Part shown: one piece after another, positions 1-4,684 of the stretch
Layout of the letters: every line of letters starts with the position of its first letter
Position numbering within the stretch: position 1 is the stretch's first letter
From: Flavobacteriaceae bacterium UBA3078
GTDB lineage: Bacteria; Bacteroidota; Bacteroidia; Flavobacteriales; Flavobacteriaceae
Length of the DNA stretch: 5,370 nucleotides
Assembly (NCBI GenBank): GCA_002366675.1
Contig: DFBO01000276.1
Coordinates: 25,583 to 30,952, forward strand
Reading direction: 5' to 3'
Notes under the pieces: model-generated
What the model saw: only the letters and a program-made list of their open reading frames with translations
Told to the model about the DNA's origin: nothing
The model's database searches: none
Made by a program: the position numbers and the translations under genes

Positions 1-1
1 A

Positions 2-391
2 CAAACTACTTACGACTATCTAAAAGTTGAAGATTCGTTTAAAACTCCAAGTATGTTATTAAGAGATAAAGAATATAATAAAGCTCTTGAAGGTTATTTG
101 GATATAAAACAGCAAGATTCAACAAGTGTTTTTATTGATGAAGATGAGTTTAATAATCTTGGTTATGAATTGCTGAGGAAAAAAGAAAACCAAAACGCTA
201 TTAATGTTTTTAAAATAAATGTAGCCTTGTATCCTGAAAGCGAAAATGTTTATGATAGTTTGGCAGATGCATATTTACGAAGTGGAGATAGTTTGAATGC
301 TTATAATAATTACAAAAAGGCTTTAGAATTAAATACAGGAAACAAGCGAGCTAAAAAGTTTATTGAAGTATTTAATAAAAATAACGATTAA
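2..391 (+). CDS. C-terminal part of a TPR-containing protein, probably a serine hydrolase/esterase (5' end outside window)
   Basis: The reading frame is open from base 2 to the TAA at 389-391 (129 residues), so the ATG at 53 is an internal methionine and the gene starts outside the window. The visible part holds two tetratricopeptide repeats: about residues 61-91 (FNNLGYELL, then AINVFKINVALYP) and 95-128 (VYDSLADAYLRSGD, then NNYKKALELN). TPRs are helical protein-binding repeats. In Bacteroidota, the arrangement 'N-LGY-LL...AI-FK-NV--YP-S-NVYDSL-EAY' is typical of the tail of secreted class C beta-lactamase-like serine hydrolases and of alpha/beta-hydrolase esterases. That makes one of these enzymes the likely upstream domain, but no catalytic part is visible, so this is inference. 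The frame looks intact to its stop. It is followed within 15 bases by the remnant at 406-728, which suggests former co-transcription. Confidence 0.75.
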   Translation, partial: QTTYDYLKVEDSFKTPSMLLRDKEYNKALEGYLDIKQQDSTSVFIDEDEFNNLGYELLRKKENQNAINVFKINVALYPESENVYDSLADAYLRSGDSLNAYNNYKKALELNTGNKRAKKFIEVFNKNND

Positions 392-405
392 TATTATTTA
401 TAAAG

Positions 406-728
406 ATAACAAGTCAAGAATTAGACAAGTTAAAATATCCAATGGGTTTATTTAATTGTCTAGAAAATATTATCACGAAGCGCTTTGGGCAGAATTGGGT
501 GACGCCAACATAGCTTCTCTAAATTTATCAGTAAATCTTTTAAAAGCAGTTCATGTAAAATAGGTTTGTTTGTTAAATGGTTTAGATGATGTTGAATTAA
601 ATAAAAGCTTTATTCACCCAGAACATAATGAAGAAGTCCTTTTAAAAAAGAATATTGGTATTTATACTTGGCATTGGATTCATCATTTTGCGCATATTGA
701 GAACCTAATGAAACTGAAAAATTGGTAA
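406..728 (+). pseudogene. Decayed DinB/YfiT-family bacillithiol transferase
   Basis: Two pieces of one protein family lie in different frames. Frame 1 from 406 reads ITSQELDKLKYPMG, matching the YfiT/BstA N-terminus (…LKYPIG…), but its first codon is ATA where ATG would be expected. Frame 3 from about 459 reads KYYHEALWAELGDA, then LSVNLLKAVHVK, a TAG at 561-563 where the family has Trp, then LNKSFIHPEHNEEV and NIGIYTWHWIHHFAHIENL, ending at TAA 726-728. Intact members are about 170-180 residues; here roughly 80 are missing between the pieces, including the helix with the first metal-ligand His (HHxxDSHxN). The C-terminal His cluster (codons 672-674, 681-686, 693-695) survives. The family comprises metal-dependent thiol transferases that conjugate bacillithiol to electrophiles. 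With start loss, deletion plus frameshift, and nonsense, no function is expected. Family identity rests on recognised motifs. Confidence 0.85.
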
Positions 729-751
729 TAATAAAATAGATAATATTCTAA

Positions 752-786
752 AACAGAAAAAGCATTGAATTTACATTCAATGCTTT
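752..786 (-). terminator. Rho-independent terminator of the beta-barrel gene (possibly bidirectional)
   Basis: A perfect 12-bp stem pairs 759-770 (AAAGCATTGAAT) with 775-786, around the 4-base loop TTAC. Read on the minus strand, it sits 21 bases past the stop of the gene at 807-1619 and runs into a T-rich tail (TTTTTCTGTTTT). On the plus strand the tail after the stem is only mixed A/T, so termination of the upstream plus-strand genes is possible but weaker. Confidence 0.8.
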
Positions 787-806
787 ATTGTATAAATTTA
801 ATATTA

Positions 807-1619
807 TTATCCTTTAGGAAACATTAAAATAAATTGCGCTCTAAAACCCCATTCTGCAGTGTTACCATTACCATAAGGAATTCTAGGTCCAACAGCAATC
901 TGTGCAGGTTGTTTTCCAATTTTCAAAACTTTAGCGCCAAACATGTTAATGGTACCATTGGTTGAATCATAATCCCAACTTTGAGTTAATTCTGTATTTA
1001 GAGAGAGGCTGTAACCACCTTTAAAATTTTTAGAAATAAAAGGTTGTAAGAACGTGTTATTTACATCAACCCTATCTGAAGCACCAGCAACTGACCACAC
1101 ATGATTTACCAAAGCACCAACAGTAAATGTTCCGACTTGTTTTAAGGCTACAGCTGTTGGGCCAACGCCAAATTTACCTGTTCCAAGCAAATTATCTGTA
1201 CCTGTAGGCACCAATAACACAGGGCCAACTCCCCAAATTAAACCTCCGGAAGTTGGAGCTTTAGGAGAGAAAAACCCACTTATAACAGCATCGCCTAGTC
1301 CGGTTTGATTCCCACTTTCTCCATATACATCTGTTTGAGAAATAATTGGTAAAATAACTCGAGTAATTAAATTCCATTCGCTACTAATGCTAACTGGAAT
1401 AACAGGCTGAATATTCATAGTGAAACGAGTACCATCTGCAGAGCCAATTCCGAAATCTGTATTTGCTTGAAAAGGAACGCTAATCAAATTAGCAATCGGG
1501 TTTTGAAGTTGTTTAGCTAATTTATCAGCTTCAGACTCAATTTCTGTATTTCCCTGTTCTTGAGAGTAGGCAAAAGACGTTACTAATAACAATAATAAGA
1601 TAAGTTTTATTTGTTTCAT
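807..1619 (-). CDS. Secreted outer-membrane beta-barrel protein, transporter/MetA-like ('neuromedin U' type annotation)
   Basis: A 270-residue protein with a clear signal peptide: Lys at 2 and 5, a hydrophobic core LILLLLLV (6-13), and a likely cut near FAYSQ (16-20). The mature part starts with LAKQLQNPIANLISVPFQ (34-51) and then alternates short hydrophobic/polar strands with Gly-rich turns (GLGDAVISGFFSP, WGVGPVLLVPTGTDNLLGTGKFGVGPTAV). It closes with WGFRAQFILMFPKG, as expected for an outer-membrane beta-barrel. Many Bacteroidota carry this family, often labelled 'transporter' or 'neuromedin U' and related to the phenol-degradation MetA family. The substrate is unknown, and I infer only location and fold. 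The start is the only sensible ATG ahead of the signal peptide; no Shine-Dalgarno site is seen. It is monocistronic: a terminator follows at 752-786 and a 398-base gene-free gap lies upstream. A possible -7-like element, TATATTTA (1736 to 1729), lies about 110 bases ahead of the start. Confidence 0.75.
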   Translation of the reverse strand: MKQIKLILLLLLVTSFAYSQEQGNTEIESEADKLAKQLQNPIANLISVPFQANTDFGIGSADGTRFTMNIQPVIPVSISSEWNLITRVILPIISQTDVYGESGNQTGLGDAVISGFFSPKAPTSGGLIWGVGPVLLVPTGTDNLLGTGKFGVGPTAVALKQVGTFTVGALVNHVWSVAGASDRVDVNNTFLQPFISKNFKGGYSLSLNTELTQSWDYDSTNGTINMFGAKVLKIGKQPAQIAVGPRIPYGNGNTAEWGFRAQFILMFPKG

Positions 1620-1749
1620 TTTTATGAATTTATTTAAGTAAAAATAAGTATAAAATCATTAATTCATTGGTGATTGTAAGTGAAAATTGAAAATATATTA
1701 TTTTTAATAAATGTCTTGAAATTGAAATTAAATATAGTAAATTTTTATG

Positions 1750-1762
1750 GACATGGCATGTC
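1750..1762. promoter_or_regulatory. 13-base palindrome, possible operator between divergent transcripts
   Basis: GACATG-G-CATGTC is a perfect 6-bp inverted repeat around one base, and is relatively GC-rich in a very AT-rich gap. It lies 25 bases upstream of the plus-strand -7 element at 1787-1794. It also covers the -33 slot of a minus-strand -7-like TATATTTA (1736 to 1729). Neither candidate promoter has a recognisable -33 TTTG, so an activator binding here is a reasonable but untested idea. Chance occurrence of a short palindrome cannot be excluded. Confidence 0.35.
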
Positions 1763-1786
1763 ATAATCTTTTCAAGATAAGCGAAT

Positions 1787-1794
1787 TATATTTG
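1787..1794 (+). promoter_or_regulatory. Bacteroidota-type -7 promoter element
   Basis: TATATTTG matches the Bacteroidota primary-sigma -7 consensus TAnnTTTG exactly. Transcription would begin near 1801 and run to the terminator at 1903-1934. No TTTG/TTG is found at the -33 spacing (about 1764-1767), so this is half a consensus promoter. The palindrome at 1750-1762 sits just upstream. Confidence 0.45.
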
Positions 1795-1800
1795 CATTAT

Positions 1801-1934
1801 CAAATAAGAGTTATAAAACAATATTCTAAAAGAAATATCTTTAGTGTTTAATAAAGCAACCATGAATTGATTAATAGCGAATAGTTTTTTTTGGTTGAAT
1901 TTAAGAGGTCTTGCAGAATTGCAAGGCCTTTTTT
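1801..1934 (+). ncRNA. Candidate small non-coding RNA (~134 nt)
   Basis: This stretch is bounded by a consensus -7 element (1787-1794) and a strong Rho-independent terminator (1903-1934), and holds no protein gene. Its only ATG (1862) is followed one codon later by TGA, and a GTG at 1844 in the same frame would give just eight codons. Near the 5' end, 1826-1844 can fold as a 7-bp hairpin with one bulged A (CTAAAAGA…TCTTTAG, loop AATA). A second possible AU-rich pairing joins TATTC (1822-1826) to GAATA (1879-1883). I do not recognise it as SRP RNA, tmRNA or RNase P RNA. A 6S-type or other flavobacterial regulatory RNA is possible but not shown. The ends are inferred from the promoter and terminator. 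It could also be the decayed leader of a lost gene. Confidence 0.35.
1903..1934 (+). terminator. Rho-independent terminator with no plus-strand protein gene ahead of it
   Basis: The stem 1906-1915 (AGGTCTTGCA) pairs with 1920-1929 (TGCAAGGCCT) with one G-U pair and the loop GAAT, and can be extended by three weaker pairs. It is followed by an uninterrupted T run (1929-1934). This is among the best terminators in the window, yet the nearest plus-strand reading frame upstream ends at 728, with the opposite-strand beta-barrel gene in between. That is the main reason to suspect an RNA gene at 1801-1934. Confidence 0.8.
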
Positions 1935-1976
1935 ACGCTAACAAACAAGCATACAAGAAATTGTAGATTGTTATTA

Positions 1977-2010
1977 ATAAAAAAGTCCTGTACTTACGTA
2001 CAAGACTTTT
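1977..2010 (-). terminator. Rho-independent terminator of the tRNA-Met gene
   Basis: The stem 1981-1993 (AAAAGTCCTGTAC) pairs with 1998-2010, with loop TTAC and a single C-A mismatch (1988/2003). On the minus strand it begins 7 bases beyond the tRNA 3' end and finishes in a run of six T followed by AT-rich sequence. It therefore fits termination of the tRNA transcript. Confidence 0.8.
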
Positions 2011-2017
2011 ACTGTTG

Positions 2018-2091
2018 TAGCGAGAACGAGATTTGAACTCGTGACCTCTGGGTTATGAATCCAACGCTCTAACCAACTGAGCTACCTCGCC
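2018..2091 (-). tRNA. tRNA-Met (anticodon CAT), elongator type
   Basis: The minus strand folds as a complete 74-nt cloverleaf. The acceptor stem is GGCGAGG/TCTCGCT with G-U pairs at 1-72 and 7-66; the D arm is GCTC-AGTTGGTTA-GAGC; the anticodon loop is TTCATAA, with CAT complementary to 2055-2057; the T arm is ACGAG-TTCAAAT-CTCGT, and the discriminator is A (2018). CCA is not encoded (CAA follows), so the 3' end must be completed by CCA-adding enzyme. The paired 1-72 end, and a stem without three G-C pairs next to the loop, argue for the elongator rather than the initiator tRNA that Fmt acts on. The general pattern GGC…GTAGCTCAGTTGGTTAGAGC resembles elongator tRNA-Met. A lysidine-modified tRNA-Ile(CAT) cannot be fully excluded from sequence alone. 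A31-C39 at the base of the anticodon loop is a mismatch. The gene is single, with its own promoter and terminator. Confidence 0.95.
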
Positions 2092-2198
2092 ATAATATTG
2101 AAATTTTATAGAGTTTTCAATAATAGTCTCTTTATTTATTAAAAAGAAGAAAGCTTAATAGTTTTAAATACTTTAAGAACTCATCTTTTTAACGGCTG

Positions 2199-2229
2199 CA
2201 AATATAAAAACAAATTTAATGAGAGCAAA
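2199..2229 (-). promoter_or_regulatory. Consensus promoter for the tRNA-Met gene
   Basis: On the minus strand, TTTG (2229 to 2226) is followed after exactly 19 bases by TATATTTG (2206 to 2199), a full match to the Bacteroidota -33/-7 pattern. Initiation would fall near 2192, leaving about 100 nt of leader to be trimmed from the tRNA. The next minus-strand gene downstream is the tRNA, so that is the assigned target. Confidence 0.7.
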
Positions 2230-2315
2230 CATAAGTTGCATTAATTATTTTCATAAATAGTTTTAAAACTTATTAATTAATGTATATATTGAGCACTATA
2301 AATATAAATTCTACG

Positions 2316-2702
2316 ATGGACGAAAAAATTAAATTTGAAATGGAGTTTCCAATCCATGCTTCACCACAATTACTTTATCAATATATATCTACACCTTCTG
2401 GCTTATCTGAGTGGTTTGCCGAAAATGTTAATTCTCGTGGAGAGCTTTTTAAGTTTATTTGGGATGGTGTTGAAGAACAAGCCAAATTAGTGAGTAAGAA
2501 GAGTGGAGAGCGTATTAAATTTAAATGGTTGGTAGATGAGGACGCATCGTATTATTTTGAAATAAAAATTCAAGTAGATGAAATTACAAAAGACGTGAGT
2601 TTAATTGTTACAGATTTTACTGAAGAAGATGAAATAGAAGAATCAAAAATGCTTTGGGATAATCAGATTTCAGATTTAAAGCAGGTATTAGGTTCTGCTT
2701 AG
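2316..2702 (+). CDS. START-like domain protein (AHSA1/START_2-type), function unknown
   Basis: A 128-residue protein starting at the ATG at 2316 (MDEKIKFEMEF). An upstream in-frame ATG at 2280 would add 12 residues unlike the family, so it was not chosen. The sequence is that of the small START-like proteins common in Flavobacteriia: ASPQLLYQYISTPSGLSEWFAENVNSRG (about residues 11-38) is the first helix and loop of the helix-grip fold. An aromatic/charged beta-sheet follows (FKFIWDG, KFKWLVDE, YYFEIKIQVDEITKDVSLIVTDF), and the long C-terminal helix is LWDNQISDLKQVLGSA. The fold forms a hydrophobic pocket, as in Aha1 and lipid-transfer proteins. There is no signal peptide, so it is probably cytoplasmic. 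No ligand is known to me. A terminator follows 29 bases after the stop, so it is probably transcribed alone; I could not find a convincing promoter. Confidence 0.85.
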   Translation: MDEKIKFEMEFPIHASPQLLYQYISTPSGLSEWFAENVNSRGELFKFIWDGVEEQAKLVSKKSGERIKFKWLVDEDASYYFEIKIQVDEITKDVSLIVTDFTEEDEIEESKMLWDNQISDLKQVLGSA

Positions 2703-2723
2703 TATAATTTTACTTTATTAACT

Positions 2724-2731
2724 TATATTTG
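2724..2731 (+). promoter_or_regulatory. -7 promoter element for the class IV aminotransferase gene
   Basis: TATATTTG is an exact TAnnTTTG match, placed 24 bases before the ATG at 2756. Initiation would fall at about 2737-2740, inside the terminator hairpin of the preceding gene, giving a leader of under 20 nt. The -33 slot (about 2701-2704) has no TTTG, so the promoter is only half supported. Confidence 0.5.
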
Positions 2732-2755
2732 TCCCGAATTTTTTCGGGATTTTTT
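2732..2755 (+). terminator. Rho-independent terminator of the START-like gene, abutting the next start codon
   Basis: The perfect 7-bp stem TCCCGAA (2732-2738)/TTCGGGA (2743-2749) with loop TTTT is followed by six T (2750-2755). The very next base is the A of the aminotransferase start codon. It stops transcripts of the START-like gene from running into the following gene. Confidence 0.85.
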
Positions 2756-3604
2756 ATGATCAATTTTAACGGTACAATTACAGATTCTAATCTAATAATT
2801 TCAACGACAAATAGAGGGTTTAATTATGGAGATGCTCTTTTTGAAACCATCAAAGTGTCGCATGGAAAAATCCTTTTCTGGGAAGATCATTATTTTAGAT
2901 TAATGGCATCTATGCGAATTCTGAGAATGGAAATCCCTATGAACTTTACTATGGAGTTTTTAGAAAAACAAATACTTGAAGTAGTCAGCCATAAAGACTT
3001 AATAAATAAAACAGTAAGGGTTAAATTATTTGTTAATAGGAAAGATGGAGGTTTGTATTTTCCTGAGTCTAATAATGTCGATTTTATTATTTCTTCAGAG
3101 CCTTTAGAATCTGATTTTTACCTTTTAAATGACACAGAATATGTCGTAGATTTATTTAAAGATTTTTATGTAGCTCCAAGTTTATTATCCACTCTTAAAA
3201 CAAACAATAAAGTATTGCATGTTGTAGGAAGTATTTATGCTAAAGAAAACAATCTACAGAATTGTCTTTTATTAAATACCAGCAAGCAGGTTGTTGAAGC
3301 TTTAAATGGGAACATATTTCTAGTAAAAGATAATGTTATAAAATCTCCACCACTTGAAGATGGTTGCTTAAAGGGCATCATGAGAAAGCAAATTATAGAA
3401 ATAATTCAATCTATTCCTGAATATACGTTTAAAGAAGTTTCTATTTCACCTTTTGAGCTTCAAAAAGCTGATGAAATTTTTATAACAAATGTAATAGTTG
3501 GAATACAGCCTATTACTAATTATAGAAAAAAACGTTTTAAGAGTGAAGTTTCTAAAGGATTGCTGCAGAAATTAAATGTAAAAATTAGATTAGTTACTAG
3601 TTAA
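2756..3604 (+). CDS. PLP-dependent class IV aminotransferase/lyase (aminodeoxychorismate lyase- or branched-chain-aminotransferase-like)
   Basis: A 282-residue enzyme of fold-type IV. The start is ATG 2756 (MINFNGTI). A longer frame from a TTG at 2729 would translate the terminator hairpin and is rejected. Family landmarks appear in order: NRGFNYGDALFET (19-31); WEDHYFRL (42-49) with the His and Arg of the H--RL motif; the likely PLP-binding Lys148 in STLKTNNK; Glu181 in VVEALNGNIFLV, which contacts the cofactor ring; and PPLEDGCLKGIMR (198-210). The C-terminal ADEIFITNVIVGIQPI is also typical. Length fits 4-amino-4-deoxychorismate lyase (PabC, folate pathway, about 270 residues) as well as short branched-chain or D-amino acid aminotransferases. 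The 'EALNGNIF' wording does not decide between them, and no folate or branched-chain gene is adjacent. It is cytoplasmic. The 3' end overlaps yqgE tail-to-tail by 8 bases. The -7 box at 2724-2731 probably drives it. Confidence 0.85.
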   Translation: MINFNGTITDSNLIISTTNRGFNYGDALFETIKVSHGKILFWEDHYFRLMASMRILRMEIPMNFTMEFLEKQILEVVSHKDLINKTVRVKLFVNRKDGGLYFPESNNVDFIISSEPLESDFYLLNDTEYVVDLFKDFYVAPSLLSTLKTNNKVLHVVGSIYAKENNLQNCLLLNTSKQVVEALNGNIFLVKDNVIKSPPLEDGCLKGIMRKQIIEIIQSIPEYTFKEVSISPFELQKADEIFITNVIVGIQPITNYRKKRFKSEVSKGLLQKLNVKIRLVTS

Positions 3605-4157
3605 AACTTGGATCTTCGGGAGCATTAGACCAAATGCTATATTCTCCACCTAATTCAACCATTTTTTCTTTCCAAAAGAATTGATAATCTTTTTCAATGA
3701 TAGATTTCTCATAAATATTTTCAGAAACCACCCAAGATTTTGTTTTTAATTCTTCATTTAACTGATTGGTATCCCAACCTGAATAACCGAGAAAAAAGCG
3801 TATGTTATCCTCACTTAATTCATTATTCACAATAAGTTCTGCTACTCGGTCAAAATCTCCACCCCAAAATATGCCTAAAGAAATCTCAATACTGTTAGGT
3901 ATTAGCTCAGGGACTTTATGAATAAAATATAAATTATCTTGTTCAACTGGACCACCATTATAAATTTTAAAATCAGCTTTAATTTCTGGAAGAAGGTCGT
4001 GTATAGTGTAGTCTAGAGGTTTATTTAATATAAAACCAATAGAGCCTTCTTCAGTATGATCTGCTAATAAAACAATAGAACGATTAAAAGAATTATCGCC
4101 TATAATAGAAGGTTCTGCGATTAACAAATCACCTTTTTTTGGTTGTATTGTAATCAT
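3597..4157 (-). CDS. yqgE: YqgE/AlgH family protein
   Basis: A 186-residue, apparently full-length member of the YqgE/AlgH family (DUF179). Diagnostic segments in order are: KGDLLIAEPSI (8-18); FNRSIVLLADHTEEGSIGFILNKPL (24-48); IYNGGPVEQDNLYFIH (65-80); a central GIFWGGDF; and IRFFLGYSGWDTNQLNEEL (about 119-137), followed by KSWVV. The start is the only ATG ahead of the conserved N-terminus. There is no signal peptide and no membrane segment, so it is a soluble cytoplasmic protein. The family is very widespread but its biochemical role is not established; the AlgH name comes from a regulatory effect on alginate in Pseudomonas. The gene converges on the aminotransferase with 8 shared bases, ends in TAG (3599 to 3597), and has no terminator between the two. 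Upstream, two short palindromes (4178-4213) lie within 60 bases of the start. Confidence 0.93.
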   Translation of the reverse strand: MITIQPKKGDLLIAEPSIIGDNSFNRSIVLLADHTEEGSIGFILNKPLDYTIHDLLPEIKADFKIYNGGPVEQDNLYFIHKVPELIPNSIEISLGIFWGGDFDRVAELIVNNELSEDNIRFFLGYSGWDTNQLNEELKTKSWVVSENIYEKSIIEKDYQFFWKEKMVELGGEYSIWSNAPEDPSFN

Positions 4158-4177
4158 GTGGTTGAGGATTAGTAATT

Positions 4178-4213
4178 AAATGTAACATTTTTTTTTATAA
4201 TTACAAATTGTAA
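4178..4213. promoter_or_regulatory. Two 13-base palindromes upstream of yqgE
   Basis: AAATGT-A-ACATTT (4178-4190) and TTACAA-A-TTGTAA (4201-4213) are both perfect 6-bp inverted repeats around a central A, with centres 23 bases apart. They lie 21-56 bases ahead of the yqgE start, where operators or promoter elements would be. AT-rich sequence yields such palindromes by chance, so this is a weak call. No clear TAnnTTTG promoter was found for yqgE here. Confidence 0.3.
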
Positions 4214-4221
4214 GAAATAAG

Positions 4222-4247
4222 AAAAGCCTTCTATGAAGAAGGCTTTT
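4222..4247 (-). terminator. Rho-independent terminator downstream of the HU gene
   Basis: The perfect 11-bp stem AAAAGCCTTCT (4222-4232)/AGAAGGCTTTT (4237-4247) has loop ATGA. On the minus strand it begins 23 bases beyond the HU stop codon and ends in TTTTCTTATTT. It separates HU from yqgE on the same strand, so yqgE probably needs its own promoter. Confidence 0.82.
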
Positions 4248-4269
4248 TGGATATAAAAAAAGTTTATAA

Positions 4270-4542
4270 CTAGTTTACAGCACTTGATAAGTCTGATCCA
4301 GCTTTAAACTTAACTACATTTTTAGCTTTAATTTTTATAGTCTTTCCTGTTTGAGGGTTTCTTCCTTCTCTTGCAGCTCTTCTAGTAACTGACCAAGATC
4401 CAAATCCAACTAAAGAAACTCTATTACCTTTCTGTAAAGATCCTTCAATTTCAATTAACGCACACTCTAAAGCTTTTTTTGCAGCTGCTTTAGTAATTCC
4501 TGCGTGTTCTGCCATAGCATCGATTAAATCTGATTTGTTCAT
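4270..4542 (-). CDS. hup: HU-family DNA-binding protein (nucleoid protein)
   Basis: A 90-residue protein of exactly the usual HU length. The N-terminal helical dimerisation part is NKSDLIDAMAEHAGITKAAAKKAL (2-25). The HU signature GFGSWSVTRRAAREGRNPQTG (46-66) leads into the DNA-binding beta-arm, with the intercalating Pro63 at its tip (RNPQTG), and then KIKAKNVVKFKAGSDL. It works as a dimer that bends and compacts DNA without strong sequence preference. The start is the ATG directly ahead of the conserved helix. It is preceded by an AT-rich leader without a Shine-Dalgarno site. It lies downstream of fmt on the same strand with a 189-base gap that contains its own promoter (4600-4629), and it is closed by a terminator (4222-4247). 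It is therefore probably a monocistronic, well-expressed gene. Whether it is the main HU or one of several paralogues cannot be told here. Confidence 0.96.
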   Translation of the reverse strand: MNKSDLIDAMAEHAGITKAAAKKALECALIEIEGSLQKGNRVSLVGFGSWSVTRRAAREGRNPQTGKTIKIKAKNVVKFKAGSDLSSAVN

Positions 4543-4599
4543 AATTTAAATTTTAATTATTAATAAATTGTTAGTAAACATTTTTTGTTAAATCATTTA

Positions 4600-4629
4600 C
4601 AAAATTATACGGATTCTTAAACCACGCAA
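4600..4629 (-). promoter_or_regulatory. Promoter of the HU gene
   Basis: On the minus strand, TTG (4629 to 4627, within CTTG) is followed after 19 bases by TAATTTTG (4607 to 4600), fitting TTG-N19-TAnnTTTG of Bacteroidota. Initiation near 4594 would give a leader of about 50 nt before the HU start codon at 4542. Confidence 0.65.
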
Positions 4630-4654
4630 GGAATAGCAAGGGAAATTCACTTTA

Positions 4655-4684
4655 TTGTTGATAACTTATTACATTTGTTAATAA
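4655..4684. repeat. Direct repeats TTGTTRATAA upstream of HU
   Basis: TTGTTGATAA (4655-4664) and TTGTTAATAA (4675-4684) are direct repeats with a period of exactly 20 bases. A third, weaker copy, TTGTTAGTAA (4568-4577), lies in the HU leader. The minus-strand reading TTATYAACA differs by one base from the DnaA-box consensus TTATnCACA. The pair is also framed by an imperfect inverted repeat (4647-4656 with 4680-4690, one bulged G). Function is unknown. Confidence 0.35.

Noticed and set aside
53..391. ATG at 53 as start of a small complete TPR protein
   Set aside because: The frame is open to the left edge, with sensible coding sequence before the ATG, so the gene most likely starts outside the window.
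1843..1870. Tiny frames (GTG at 1844, ATG at 1862) in the candidate RNA as a leader peptide
   Set aside because: They give eight and two codons with no tandem repeated codons or downstream gene to attenuate.
1620..2017. Search of the gene-free gap for a broken gene or mobile element
   Set aside because: No frame shows recognisable protein similarity, and there are no terminal inverted repeats or target duplications; only the regulatory and RNA signals listed are supported.
2280..2315. Upstream ATG adding 12 residues to the START-like protein
   Set aside because: The added segment does not resemble the family N-terminus, which begins at MDEKIKFE; ATG 2316 is preferred.
2729..2755. TTG start adding nine residues to the class IV aminotransferase
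   Set aside because: These bases form the terminator hairpin and its T run, the added residues do not fit the family, and ATG 2756 begins exactly at the conserved MINFNG-type N-terminus.
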